From contig DXEG01000036.1 of the NCBI GenBank assembly GCA_019115125.1, forward strand, positions 62,001 through 126,000: a stretch of DNA of 64,000 bases, read 5' to 3'. Position numbers and translations under genes: made by a program. Every line of letters begins with the position of its first letter. The stretch's first letter is position 1. The stretch is from Candidatus Blautia faecipullorum (GTDB lineage Bacteria > Bacillota > Clostridia > Lachnospirales > Lachnospiraceae). The notes under the pieces are model-generated. The model saw only the letters and a list, made by a program, of their open reading frames with translations. It was not told the origin of the DNA and ran no database searches. Of this stretch, positions 16,116 through 25,451 are shown in pieces.

Positions 16116-16964
16116 ATGAGCAAAACAGTACAGAAAAAGAAAACTATAAAGCCGATTACGGTGATTATTTATATCGTTCTGATCATTTTGGCCGTTATTT
16201 ATCTGGCGCCTCTTTTCTGGATGCTTTCCGTATCCTTTAAGGATAACGCAGAGGTAATGGCAGCCCCGTTTTCCCTGCCGGAGGTTTTTCATTTTGAAAA
16301 TTATGCACAGGCGTGGACTCTGGGAAATTTAGGAATAGCGCTTCTTAATTCTGTGTTTGTGTGCGGTGTTACATTGATTGTGAGCCTCTTTTTCGGCTCT
16401 ATGGCGGCTTTTGCTATTTCCAGAATGCGCTGGAAGCTTTCGGAAGCCACGCATACTTTTTTTATGATTGGTATGATGGTTCCGGTACACTGTGTTTTGA
16501 TCCCGCTGTTCGTACGGTTTGCAAAACTTGGTCTGACCAATTCGAGAGTGGGACTGATAATTCCGTATATCACTTTTTCATTGCCAATGACAATTTTTCT
16601 TTTGACAGGCTTTTTCCGATCTATGCCGGGAGAGCTTTTTGAGGCGGCGGCTATCGACGGCTGCGGTATATACAAATGTTTTTTTAAGATTGCGCTGCCT
16701 TTGTGCCGCACAGGATTTTTTGTATCCGGGCTGATGACTTTTGTTGGAAACTGGAACGAGCTTTTATTGGCTATGGTATTTATTTCCGATCCGCAGAAAA
16801 AGACTCTTCCTGTAACCCTTACTTATTTCGTAGGACCTTATGCTACAAACTATGTGCAGATGTTTGCGGCGATTATTATTGCTATCGCGCCTACGGTGAT
16901 AGTGTACTGTATATTCAGCAACCAGATTGTCGAAGGTCTTACAACGGGAGCGGTAAAGGGATAG
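16116..16964 (+). CDS. ABC sugar permease, MalG/UgpE type
   Basis: A 282-residue membrane protein and second half of the importer channel. Six helices are predicted; the EAA loop is EAAAIDGCGIYKCFFKIALPL (residues about 178-198) and the MalG-type ending FVGPYATNYVQMFAA followed by a last helix and GLTTGAVKG is intact. AGGAGGAGATAGA precedes the ATG, 12 bases after the first permease, so the two are translated together. A gap of 90 bases leads to the GH3 gene without a visible terminator, which makes the GH3 part of the same transcript. Confidence 0.94.
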   Translation: MSKTVQKKKTIKPITVIIYIVLIILAVIYLAPLFWMLSVSFKDNAEVMAAPFSLPEVFHFENYAQAWTLGNLGIALLNSVFVCGVTLIVSLFFGSMAAFAISRMRWKLSEATHTFFMIGMMVPVHCVLIPLFVRFAKLGLTNSRVGLIIPYITFSLPMTIFLLTGFFRSMPGELFEAAAIDGCGIYKCFFKIALPLCRTGFFVSGLMTFVGNWNELLLAMVFISDPQKKTLPVTLTYFVGPYATNYVQMFAAIIIAIAPTVIVYCIFSNQIVEGLTTGAVKG

Positions 16965-17054
16965 GAAACGGTAGTGCATCAATTTATCGGTGCGGTATGA
17001 TAGCGGTAGAATATTTTTATAAATAGGAATTCTGTAAGAAAAAGGAGACAACAT

Positions 17055-19154
17055 ATGAATCGAGACGAGGCGAGAAGAAAAGCAGAAGAGCTAGTGGGTA
17101 AAATGACAGTGGAGGAGAGAGCAAGCCAGCTTCGCTATAACGCACCGGCGATTCCGCGTTTGGGAGTTCCGGCGTACAACTGGTGGAATGAGGGACTTCA
17201 CGGCGTAGCCAGAGCGGGACAGGCCACAGTTTTTCCCCAGGCTATCGGTCTGGGAGCTACATTTGATCCAGAGCTTCTTGGAGAAATCGCAGATGTGATC
17301 GCCACAGAGGGACGGGCTAAGTACAACGCGTATTCAAAGAAAGAGGACAGAGACATTTATAAAGGGCTGACCTTTTGGTCTCCTAACGTAAATATTTTTC
17401 GGGATCCCCGTTGGGGCCGTGGTCATGAGACTTATGGGGAAGATCCTTTTCTTACAAAAACTATGGGAGTTTCCTTTGTAAAGAGTCTGCAGGGGGATGG
17501 AACAGTGATGAAAGCGGCGGCCTGCGCCAAGCATTTTGCCGTACATTCAGGTCCTGAGGCTATCCGCCATGAGTTTGACGCTCAGGCAACGGCTAAGGAT
17601 ATGGAGGAAACCTATCTTCCCGCCTTTGAAGCTCTTGTAAAGGAGGGGGACGTGGAAGGCGTCATGGGAGCGTATAACCGTGTGAATGGGGAGCCTTGCT
17701 GCGGAAGCCCTTCCCTGCAGAAAATACTTAGAGAGAAATGGGGCTTTGAGGGATATTTTGTTTCGGACTGCTGGGCAATCCGTGATTTTCACGAGCACCA
17801 CATGGTGACGAGTACGGCCGCGGAATCTGCCGCTATGGCGGTAAATAACGGCTGTGACCTGAACTGTGGAAATACATATCTGCATGTTATGAAGGCTTAT
17901 GAAAAGGGATTGACCACGGAAGAAAAAATTACGGAGTCTGCGGTTCGGCTTTTTACTACCAGGTACCTTTTGGGGCTTTTCGGAGAAAGCGAGTACGATA
18001 CCATTCCTTATTCTGAGGTGGAATCTCCCAAGCATCTGGCGCTTGCGGAAAAGGCCGCATGTGAGAGCTTTGTGCTCTTAAAGAATAATGGAATTCTTCC
18101 TTTGAAAAAAGAAAAGCTTAAGACAATAGGAATAATCGGCCCAAATGCGGACAGCAGGAAGGCTCTGATAGGAAATTACCACGGAACAGCCTCGCGCTAT
18201 ATGACTATTCAGGAAGGTATCCAGGATTATCTGGGGGAAGAGGTGCGGGTGCTTACCTCTGTTGGAAGCGATCTGTTCCGGGATCGTACAGAGGCGCTTG
18301 CGTTCACTCAGGATCGTCTGGCGGAAGCGAAGATCGTTGCCGACAACAGCGATGTGGTTGTATTGTGTCTGGGATTGGATGAAAGTCTGGAGGGAGAAGA
18401 AGGCGATACAGGAAACAGCTACGCCTCCGGAGATAAAGAAACTCTTGGGCTTCCCCAGGTACAGCAGGAGCTTATGAAGGCGATGAAGGAATCCGGCAAG
18501 CCGGTGATCCTTCTGCTCATGGCGGGAAGCGACATAGATATGAGCTATGCCGCTGAAAATTTTGATGCTGTGATGGTGCTGTGGTATCCTGGCGGACAGG
18601 GCGGAAAAGCGGCGGCAAAGGTTTTGTTCGGGGATGTTTCACCATCCGGCAAGCTTCCGGTGACCTTCTATGAGTCTCTGGAGGAACTGCCTGAATTTAC
18701 AGATTATACGATGAAAGGGCGCACCTACCGCTATCTGGAGGGACAAGCACAGTTCCCCTTTGGTTATGGACTGAACTATGGAAGGGTACAGGTTAAAGAA
18801 GCCTGTATCAGGGAAAAAGACGGGAAAATCCTGGTAGAGGCGCAGGTAGAAAACCAGGGGACTATGGAAGTACGCGATGTGGTTCAGGTTTACATGAAAA
18901 ATGAGGATTCTCCTCTGGCAGTAAGGAATCCGGAGCTGGCTGCCTTTTCAAGCGTATTTTTGCAGGCGGGGGAGAAGAAGATCATATCTCTGCCCGTGGA
19001 GGAGAGGGCTTTTACAGTGGTAGACGAAGCGGGTGGCCGCAGAGAGGATGGAGAGCAGTTTACTCTGTACGTAGGGTGCAGCCAGCCGGACGAAAAAAGT
19101 GTGGAGCTTACGGGAGTCCGGCCTGTAAAGCTTGCCTATTGTAGAACAAAATAA
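17055..19154 (+). CDS. GH3 beta-xylosidase (normal domain order)
   Basis: A 699-residue glycoside hydrolase family 3 enzyme with catalytic TIM barrel first, then the alpha/beta sandwich domain and a C-terminal fibronectin-III-like domain. YNWWNEGLHGVAR near residue 41 and NVNIFRDPRWGRGHETYGED are the hallmarks of the xylosidase/arabinofuranosidase branch of GH3. The nucleophile is D238 in GYFVSDCW. No signal peptide is present, so it acts in the cytoplasm on imported xylo-oligosaccharides and releases xylose from the non-reducing end. AAAAGGAGACAAC precedes the ATG. It follows the importer genes and ends at a strong terminator that separates it from the damaged GH43 gene. Specificity for xylose over glucose or arabinose is inferred from branch motifs. 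Confidence 0.9.
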   Translation: MNRDEARRKAEELVGKMTVEERASQLRYNAPAIPRLGVPAYNWWNEGLHGVARAGQATVFPQAIGLGATFDPELLGEIADVIATEGRAKYNAYSKKEDRDIYKGLTFWSPNVNIFRDPRWGRGHETYGEDPFLTKTMGVSFVKSLQGDGTVMKAAACAKHFAVHSGPEAIRHEFDAQATAKDMEETYLPAFEALVKEGDVEGVMGAYNRVNGEPCCGSPSLQKILREKWGFEGYFVSDCWAIRDFHEHHMVTSTAAESAAMAVNNGCDLNCGNTYLHVMKAYEKGLTTEEKITESAVRLFTTRYLLGLFGESEYDTIPYSEVESPKHLALAEKAACESFVLLKNNGILPLKKEKLKTIGIIGPNADSRKALIGNYHGTASRYMTIQEGIQDYLGEEVRVLTSVGSDLFRDRTEALAFTQDRLAEAKIVADNSDVVVLCLGLDESLEGEEGDTGNSYASGDKETLGLPQVQQELMKAMKESGKPVILLLMAGSDIDMSYAAENFDAVMVLWYPGGQGGKAAAKVLFGDVSPSGKLPVTFYESLEELPEFTDYTMKGRTYRYLEGQAQFPFGYGLNYGRVQVKEACIREKDGKILVEAQVENQGTMEVRDVVQVYMKNEDSPLAVRNPELAAFSSVFLQAGEKKIISLPVEERAFTVVDEAGGRREDGEQFTLYVGCSQPDEKSVELTGVRPVKLAYCRTK

Positions 19155-19174
19155 ACAAAAGCTTATAAAAGAGA

Positions 19175-19211
19175 GGCGGCTCGGATTGTACTGGATCCGA
19201 GCCGCCTTTTT
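19175..19211 (+). terminator. Intrinsic terminator between GH3 and GH43
   Basis: GGCGGCTCGGAT (19175-19186) pairs perfectly with ATCCGAGCCGCC (19195-19206), followed by TTTTT. The GH43 ribosome site starts five bases later, so the GH43 has no room for its own promoter and depends on read-through. Confidence 0.92.
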
Positions 19212-19226
19212 AGAAAGGAGCGCAGT

Positions 19227-20782
19227 ATGCAGTGTGAAAATCCAATTATGCCGGGCTTTTATCCCGATCCTTCCATATGCCGTGTGGGGGAAAGTTACTA
19301 TATGATTCATTCCTCTTTTAATTATTTTCCGGGCATCCCCGTGTTTTGCAGCAAAAATCTTGGACAGTGGAAGCAGATAGGAAACGCTCTGGACCGTCCC
19401 TCCCAGATATCTCTCTTGGGCTGTAATGAGAGCCAGGGGATTTATGCCCCTACTATCCGTTGCCATGACGGTGTATTCTATATTATTACCACAATGGTAA
19501 ATGAGCGCGGATCCGGCAGCTTTATCATAACGGCAGAGGATCCGGCCGGCCCCTGGTCGGATCCCCATGAACTGGAGAGCGCGAAGGGGATCGACCCCAG
19601 TCTGTTTTTTGACGACGACGGCTCCTGCTGGTATGTAGGCCAGCGCGCCAGGGACAACCAGACTTATTTTGGGGACTGTGTGATCTGGCTGCAGAGGCTG
19701 GATTTGGACAGGTATTGTCTCATTGGAAAAGAGTATATCCTGGCAGATGGATTCCAGAAGAACGCTGTGTGGCCGGAAGGTCCCCATCTCTATAAAAAAA
19801 TGGCTACTACTATCTCCTGCATGCAGAGGGAGGTACAGAAGAGAACCATTGTATTGTTGTAGCCAGAAGCAGACGCATAGAAGGCCCTTATGAATATGCC
19901 CGCTATAATCCGATCCTTACCCACAGGCATTTAGGAAAAAACGCTTTGGTTTCCTGTGTGGGTCATGGAGATATGGTGGAGGATAAAGAGGGAAACTGGT
20001 ATATGGTGGTGCTTGGATGCCGTCAGGAAAAGGGATATACCCTGAAAGGAAGAGAAACCTTTCTGGCGAAAGTTTCCTGGGAGGAGGACTGGCCGGTGGT
20101 GAATCCCGGAAAGGGAGCGCTGGAAACAAGAATAAAGCTTCCTGGAAAAGAAGAGAGGGAAGTTGTCGGGGAGAACTTCTGGGATTTCAAAAAAAAGGAG
20201 TTACCTATGTGCTTTATGACTCTCCGGGGGCCGGCAGAAGGATGCATTTCTTTTGGCGGCGAAAGGGGATGCCTGCGTATGAAAACATCCCCGGATACGT
20301 TAAAAGACCTGGGGAATCCTGTTTACGCAGGCGTACGTCTTAAATATAGAGCCTGTACTGCAGAGACAGAGCTGACAGCCTGCGATTTCGGAGAAACAGA
20401 AGGCGCCGGGCTGGCTCTTTATCAAAATAACAGGGCGCATATACGGCTGGAGGTCAATATAGCGAAGGAAAATAATCTTGTAAAAGTCATAAACTGCCAA
20501 AATGGAGAAGAAAGAATTCTGAAAGAGACAGACACCGGGGAGAGAGGCCGGATTGGTCTGCGTATGAAAATTACTGGACTTTACTGTGATTTTTGTTGGA
20601 AATCCCCAAAAGGCGGCTGGCATATGCTTCTGCAGGGAGCAGAGCTGTACCATTTAAGCACGGAAAAGGCAGGGGGATTTACCGGCTGCACGGTAGGAAT
20701 GTTTGCCTCTTCCAACAGAAAACCCGGGCATGGCTATGGGGAGTTCTCTTTTTTCGCTGTACGCGTGATACATGAACTATAA
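19227..20782 (+). pseudogene. GH43 beta-xylosidase/arabinofuranosidase with a one-base frameshift
   Basis: Two frames together encode a 518-residue GH43 enzyme: 19227-19800 and about 19801-20782. The break is in a run of seven A at 19794-19800; eight A would restore HLYKKNGYYYLLHAEGG and continuous homology. All three catalytic residues lie before it: base D14 (FYPDPS), pKa modulator D123 (GIDPS) and acid E184 (WPEGPH). As read, translation stops after 211 residues, losing blades 4-5 of the propeller and the C-terminal beta-sandwich. AGAAAGGAGCGCAG precedes the start. Either a real loss of function, a sequencing error in a homopolymer, or a slippage site: an A-run of this length is prone to polymerase slippage, so some full-length protein could still be made. 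Would remove xylose or arabinose from imported oligosaccharides together with the upstream GH3. Confidence 0.85.
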
Positions 20783-20817
20783 CGATGGAGGTTGTGACGT
20801 TGGCTGCCCGGTAAAAG

Positions 20818-20846
20818 TAGACTTGGCGGTTTCCTTCTGTTATAAT
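20818..20846 (+). promoter_or_regulatory. Promoter of the ybjQ-helD unit
   Basis: TAGACT (20818-20823), 17 bases, perfect TATAAT (20841-20846). A CCGGAAG/CTTCCGG hairpin (20893-20909) without a U-tract lies in the leader before the ribosome site. Confidence 0.7.
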
Positions 20847-20954
20847 GAATTTTACAGCATCTGTCCGGGAATTATATATAATTGCGGGTATACCGGAAGT
20901 CTCTTCCGGCGGAGTACTGCTGTATTTTGTACAGAAGAACAGGAGGAAGATAAG

Positions 20955-21275
20955 ATGATTACTACAACTACAGGCTATATAGATGGTAAAAGCGTTGAGG
21001 AATACAAGGGGATTGTTTTCGGCGAGGTGATTACCGGAGTAAACCTTCTGAAGGATTTCGCGGCGGGAGTGAGGAATATTTTCGGCGGAAGATCCCAGTC
21101 CTATGAGAATGAGCTTCTGAGCGCCAGAGAGGAAGCGCTCAGGGAGATGGAGGAGAGAGCGGCACAGCTTGGAGCCAACGCGGTGATCGGCGTGGATATC
21201 GACTATGAAGTGCTGGGATCTGACAATGGAATGTTGATGGTGACTGCCAGCGGTACGGCGGTTGTGATCCGTTAG
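20955..21275 (+). CDS. YbjQ/UPF0145 family protein
   Basis: A 106-residue protein of the UPF0145 (YbjQ) family, annotated elsewhere as heavy-metal-binding domain. The family pattern is clear: [19 protein letters not shown] at the start, GEVITGVN, and [16 protein letters not shown] near the end. These proteins form ring-like oligomers of unknown role. The start is placed at 20955 because AGGAGGAAG lies just before it; the frame is open further upstream but that part has no family similarity and would overlap the promoter. The helicase gene begins five bases after the stop. Confidence 0.92.
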   Translation: MITTTTGYIDGKSVEEYKGIVFGEVITGVNLLKDFAAGVRNIFGGRSQSYENELLSAREEALREMEERAAQLGANAVIGVDIDYEVLGSDNGMLMVTASGTAVVIR

Positions 21276-21279
21276 TTCC

Positions 21280-23319
21280 ATGAGCAGAGCACAGAACGGC
21301 AGAGAATATCTCGGGTATGTGCTGGAATGTCTGGAGCGCAGGCTGACGGAGGTGGGGAAAACCCTGGAGGCCGGCGCGAAGGAGATTGAGGACATGCACG
21401 ACTACTACTGGGAAAATTATAATGAGATGGACCAGTACGGATATGAGGAGTTTGACAACAGGCAGGCGCTGCTTCAGCAGGTAAACGCCAATGAGGAACA
21501 GCGGCAGCTCCGCAGGAGATTTCAGAAGATGCTGGATTCGCCGTTTTTCGGGCGGGTGGATTTTACCTATGAGGGAGACGACGCGCCGGAAGAATTTTAT
21601 ATCGGCATCGGCAACTTTGCGGAGCGGGCAGGGAGCAGTCCTCTTGTCTATGACTGGAGGGCTCCGGTCAGCAGCCTGTTTTACGATTACGACAAAGGTC
21701 CGGCCGAATATGAGGCTCCGTCGGGAGTGTTCCGGGGAGATATTGTATCCAAATGGCAGTACAAGATCCGCCGGGGCAGAATGATCTACGAATTTGAAAG
21801 CGACATCAAGATAGACGACGAGATCCTGAAGGCCGAGCTTGGCAGCAGCGGCGAGATCCAGCTGAAAAATATCATCCGCACCATCCAGAAGGAACAGAAT
21901 GCCATTATCCGCAACACCAGGGACAGGATCATGGTGATCCAGGGAACAGCCGGAAGCGGGAAAACCTCAGTGGCTCTTCACCGCATCGCCTATCTTCTCT
22001 ATCACGACAGGAAGAACCTCAGATCCTCCAATATCCTGATCCTTTCGCCAAACAGTGTTTTTGCCGATTATATCTCCCATATCCTCCCTGAGCTGGGAGA
22101 AGAGAATATCAGGGAGATGAGCTTTGACCTGTTTGCCTACCGGGATCTGCAGGACACGGCGGCGGACTGCGAGGACAAGTACGATCTCATTGAGAGGGCG
22201 GTAAAGGATCCGTCGGCGCTGGGACGATTTCGGGAGAAGCAGTCCAGGCAGTTTATATCCCGTCTGAACCGCTTCATGCTGGAGCTGGAGGACGGGCTGA
22301 TGGATTTCTCTGATGTGGAATACAGAGGGTTCCGCAAAAAGGAGGAGGAGATCATCCGTCTGTTTTACTACAAATTTTCTGAGATTCCGCTGCTTTCCAG
22401 GATGGAAGCGGTTGCGGAATACTTTATCGACGAGCTGGAGACGCTGCGCCAGAAGGATCTTTCGGAGGAAGAGCGTGCGGAAGTGGAGGAGAAATTCTTC
22501 CGCATGTATGAGACGAGAGATATTTATGTGCTTTACAGCCGGTTCCTGGAGCAGGAAGGGTACCGCCCCCTGCTGAAGCGCTCCCTGGAAAAGCGAAGGC
22601 TTTTCTATGAAGACGTATATCCGGTCCTTTACCTGAAGCATTTTCTTATGAACTGCGGTGAACACAGAGGGATCAAGCATCTTGTGGTGGATGAAATGCA
22701 GGATTACACCTGGGTACAGTATCTTCTTCTAAAGAAGCTTTTTCCCTGCAGAATGACCATTATGGGCGACCGGGCGCAGACCATGGAGGACCGGCAGCAG
22801 GATGTCCTCACCTTTCTTCCGGAGATTTTCGGCAGGGACATCCGCGTGATCTATATGAACAGAAGCTACCGCAATACGGTGGAGATCGCCCGGTATGCCA
22901 ACAGGATCGCCGGAATTACCGATATGGAGCTGTTTGAAAGACATGGGGCTGAGGTCAGGGAAGAAAGCTTTTGCAGTACAGAAGAAGCTCTCGCGAGAGT
23001 TTCGGAGACCTGGCTCAGGGACCAGGAGCGGCTGGAGACGGCAGCGGTGATCTTCCTTACGGAAAAGGAGGCGCGGGAAGCGGCGGAGTGTTTTATGTCG
23101 GAAGCCGGAGACGGGAAAGACAGGATCTCCTATATGGACAGAAACAGCCAGAGCTTTCAGCGGGGATTGACGGTGACTACCTTCTATCTGGCAAAGGGAC
23201 TGGAATTCGACAGGGTCTATGGGATTTTTTCCGCGGATGACCAGGCTCCTCTTGTACGCCAGGCAAAATATATTACTGCGACCAGAGCGCTTCATGAGCT
23301 GATGATGTACAGTGTTTAG
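21280..23319 (+). CDS. HelD-like UvrD-family helicase / RNA polymerase recycling factor
   Basis: A 679-residue superfamily 1 ATPase. A long N-terminal coiled-coil (residues about 1-100) is followed by VYDWRAPVSSLFYDYD, typical of HelD, Walker A GTAGSGKTSVALHR (about 223-236), motif II VVDEMQDYTWVQ, and the C-terminal TATRALHELM motif. HelD of Firmicutes inserts its N-terminal arm into RNA polymerase and uses ATP to free stalled or DNA-bound enzyme. No clear ribosome site precedes ATG 21280, four bases after ybjQ, so it is probably translationally coupled. At 679 residues it is somewhat shorter than Bacillus HelD (about 770) mainly at the N-terminus. Confidence 0.88.
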   Translation: MSRAQNGREYLGYVLECLERRLTEVGKTLEAGAKEIEDMHDYYWENYNEMDQYGYEEFDNRQALLQQVNANEEQRQLRRRFQKMLDSPFFGRVDFTYEGDDAPEEFYIGIGNFAERAGSSPLVYDWRAPVSSLFYDYDKGPAEYEAPSGVFRGDIVSKWQYKIRRGRMIYEFESDIKIDDEILKAELGSSGEIQLKNIIRTIQKEQNAIIRNTRDRIMVIQGTAGSGKTSVALHRIAYLLYHDRKNLRSSNILILSPNSVFADYISHILPELGEENIREMSFDLFAYRDLQDTAADCEDKYDLIERAVKDPSALGRFREKQSRQFISRLNRFMLELEDGLMDFSDVEYRGFRKKEEEIIRLFYYKFSEIPLLSRMEAVAEYFIDELETLRQKDLSEEERAEVEEKFFRMYETRDIYVLYSRFLEQEGYRPLLKRSLEKRRLFYEDVYPVLYLKHFLMNCGEHRGIKHLVVDEMQDYTWVQYLLLKKLFPCRMTIMGDRAQTMEDRQQDVLTFLPEIFGRDIRVIYMNRSYRNTVEIARYANRIAGITDMELFERHGAEVREESFCSTEEALARVSETWLRDQERLETAAVIFLTEKEAREAAECFMSEAGDGKDRISYMDRNSQSFQRGLTVTTFYLAKGLEFDRVYGIFSADDQAPLVRQAKYITATRALHELMMYSV

Positions 23320-23368
23320 AGTTTATTGTTTTTTCATAGGATTTTCACATTCCGCGGGGGAAATTTCA

Positions 23369-23397
23369 TTGACACATATGTGATAAAAATGTAAAAT
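23369..23397 (+). promoter_or_regulatory. Strong sigma-A promoter of the lipoprotein gene
   Basis: Perfect TTGACA (23369-23374), 17 bases, TAAAAT (23392-23397), 45 bases before the start codon. Confidence 0.9.
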
Positions 23398-23442
23398 GAA
23401 CACGAGGGTTTTGGGTATAAAGCAAATTCTAAGGAGGATAAC

Positions 23443-24516
23443 ATGAAAAATAAAAAATTACTTGCTATATTAGCGCTTGCTGTATCTGCGTCGGTTTTTA
23501 TGGCGGGCTGCGGCTTCGGCGGCGATGAACCGGAAGAGCAGGTAGAGGTTACTGTAACGCCTACTCCGGAAGCGACGCCTACGCCGGAGGCAACACCGAC
23601 AGTTGCGCCGGATGTGCAGGATACCACTTATACATCTGCGGACGGCACTGTCTCCATCAAGCTTCCGGACGCTACCTGGGGCAATAAGACTGACGAGACC
23701 AACACTCTGAGCTTTGAGTCTCCGGATGTGGGAAATATTCTGATCCTTCACGGACAGGGGGCTGAGACCATGGCTGCAACAGTCGTTCCCAGCACTGAGG
23801 ACATGGCGGTTTCTCTGGAACAGGCTGACAATGACAAGGTTCAGGGCACTGATTTTGAAATCCAGAATTACACTGCTTCCGACGTCAATGGCATCGGAGT
23901 GTACAGCTACGTTACCCATATGCTGAATACAGAGAAGAGCAGCGGAAATCTTTATGTGATCCATAAGGTTTTCGCCAACGCGGAAGAGTATTACAGCATT
24001 GAAGCTTCCGTTAAGACTGAGGAAGCCCTGGCTTCCGTGCAGGCTGCGGTAGATTCCTTCCAGATTCTTGGGAATTCCACGCTGAAGGAGGCGGCTCCCG
24101 GAACACCTTCATCTGCTGACGGCAGCGCGGCCGGAACAGATGCCGGAGCGGGAACAGACGCCAACGCGGGAACGGATGCCGCAGCAGGAACAGACGCCAA
24201 TGCCGGCACAGACGCGTCAGCGGGAACAGATGGAACGGCGGATACCTCAGGGGACGGCTCAGGCGGTTCCACTACCATTCCGAATTCCGCGGGATTTACG
24301 GACGAGCAGCTTACAGATACGAACCAGACCAGAACCATTTACCGCAACTCTGACGGACATCCGCTGGTTATTCAGCCGGACGGAAACGGCAACTGGGTAG
24401 ACTTTGACGGCAATACCTACACCTTCACCGGCGAGCAGGACGCTTATGACGCGGAGGGCAACAGCTATTACTGGCACGGAGAAGGAGCGGACGTATATTA
24501 TATGCCCGTTCAGTAA
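23443..24516 (+). CDS. Surface lipoprotein with Ala-Gly-Thr-Asp repeat linker
   Basis: A 357-residue secreted lipoprotein with signal KNKKLLAILALAVSASVF and lipobox MAGC (lipidated C23). A short Thr/Pro/Glu stalk (TPTPEATPTPEATP) lifts the first globular domain (residues about 55-210), which starts TYTSADGTVSIKLP. Residues 230-265 are six copies of AGTDAx, then a C-terminal domain rich in aromatic and Gly residues (DGNGNWVDFDGNTYTF). I do not recognise an enzyme family; the layout is that of a cell-surface protein with two domains joined by a flexible linker. It has its own strong promoter and terminator, so it is monocistronic. AAGGAGGATAAC precedes the ATG. Confidence 0.85.
   Translation: MKNKKLLAILALAVSASVFMAGCGFGGDEPEEQVEVTVTPTPEATPTPEATPTVAPDVQDTTYTSADGTVSIKLPDATWGNKTDETNTLSFESPDVGNILILHGQGAETMAATVVPSTEDMAVSLEQADNDKVQGTDFEIQNYTASDVNGIGVYSYVTHMLNTEKSSGNLYVIHKVFANAEEYYSIEASVKTEEALASVQAAVDSFQILGNSTLKEAAPGTPSSADGSAAGTDAGAGTDANAGTDAAAGTDANAGTDASAGTDGTADTSGDGSGGSTTIPNSAGFTDEQLTDTNQTRTIYRNSDGHPLVIQPDGNGNWVDFDGNTYTFTGEQDAYDAEGNSYYWHGEGADVYYMPVQ
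24130..24237 (+). repeat. Six tandem 18-base repeats encoding AGTDAx
   Basis: Six in-frame units GCnGGnACnGAnGCn encode AGTDAG, AGTDAN, AGTDAA, AGTDAN, AGTDAS and AGTDGT. Third codon positions vary, so the repeat is old. It forms a linker in the lipoprotein and could expand or contract without a frameshift. Confidence 0.88.
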
Positions 24517-24555
24517 GCGGCACTGGATAAACTGAAGAAGAACACGCGGATATTT

Positions 24556-24590
24556 AAGGCAGGTGAGAAATCATCTGCCTTTCTATCTCG
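24556..24590 (+). terminator. Intrinsic terminator of the lipoprotein gene
   Basis: AAGGCAGGTGA (24556-24566), GAAA tetraloop, TCATCTGCCTT (24571-24581) with one G-U pair, then TCTATCTCG. U-tract is weak but the stem is strong. Confidence 0.78.
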
Positions 24591-24619
24591 TTGGAGCATA
24601 CCTGAAAAGGAGGGCGGCA

Positions 24620-25393
24620 GTGGAAAGTTACGGAAAATTTGCGCAGGTATACGATCTTTTTATGGATAATGTGGATTACGAGGCATGGGCGGATCATCTG
24701 GAGAAGCGCCTGAAAGCGGAAGGGATAGAAAGCGGCCTGGTGGCGGAGCTGGGCTGCGGCACCGGAACAATGACGGGATTGCTTGCGCAAAAAGGATATG
24801 ATATGATTGGTGTGGACAATTCAGAGGAGATGCTTGCGGAGGCAATGGAAAAGAAAATGGAGTCCGGCCAGGACATCCTTTATCTTCTGCAGGATATGCG
24901 GGAATTTGAGCTTTATGGAACCGTCCGGGCGGTAGTGAGCGTCTGCGACAGTCTGAATTATATGACCGACAGGGAGGATCTGCTGCAGGTGTTCCGTCTG
25001 GTCAATAATTACCTGGATCCGGGAGGCGTTTTTCTCTTTGATATGAATACGGTTCACAAGTACCGGGATCTCCTGGGAGATTCCACCATTGCGGAAAACC
25101 GTGAGGAGGGAAGCTTCATCTGGGAAAACAGCTACGATCCGGAAAGCGGGATCAATATCTATGAGCTGGCTGTTTTTCTGCCGAGGGAAGACGGACTTTA
25201 TGAGAAATGCGAGGAGCTTCACTGCCAGAAGGGTTATGAGCAGAAAGAAGTGGAGAAGCTTCTTGAGGAGGCGGGGATGGAGTTGATCGGCGTATTTGAC
25301 GCCTATACGGATAAGCCCGCGTCTCCGGACAGCGAGAGGCTTCTCTTTGCCGCCAGGGAGCAGGGCAAGAAAGCGGATGGCGGACAGCGCTGA
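24620..25393 (+). CDS. Class I SAM-dependent methyltransferase
   Basis: A 257-residue cytoplasmic methyltransferase. Start GTG 24620 is chosen because AAAGGAGGGCGGCA stands before it and the family usually begins (V/M)ESYGKFAQVYDLFM; the frame is open 19 codons further upstream without similarity, overlapping the terminator. Motif I is VAELGCGTGTMTGLLA (residues about 36-51), followed by the acidic residue after strand 2 (MIGVDNSEEML) and DMREFEL. Substrate cannot be predicted. Common in Lachnospiraceae directly before hslO, as here, and probably cotranscribed with hslO and nadE. Confidence 0.9.
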   Translation: MESYGKFAQVYDLFMDNVDYEAWADHLEKRLKAEGIESGLVAELGCGTGTMTGLLAQKGYDMIGVDNSEEMLAEAMEKKMESGQDILYLLQDMREFELYGTVRAVVSVCDSLNYMTDREDLLQVFRLVNNYLDPGGVFLFDMNTVHKYRDLLGDSTIAENREEGSFIWENSYDPESGINIYELAVFLPREDGLYEKCEELHCQKGYEQKEVEKLLEEAGMELIGVFDAYTDKPASPDSERLLFAAREQGKKADGGQR

Positions 25394-25451
25394 GACAGAA
25401 GAAATATTTCAGGAAACAAAAAAGCTGCTCCGGCAGCTTCAGGAGGAGTTT

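Noticed and set aside
24130-24237. CRISPR-like short tandem repeats
   Set aside because: Repeats are 18 bases, contiguous, in frame and have no spacers; they encode a protein linker.
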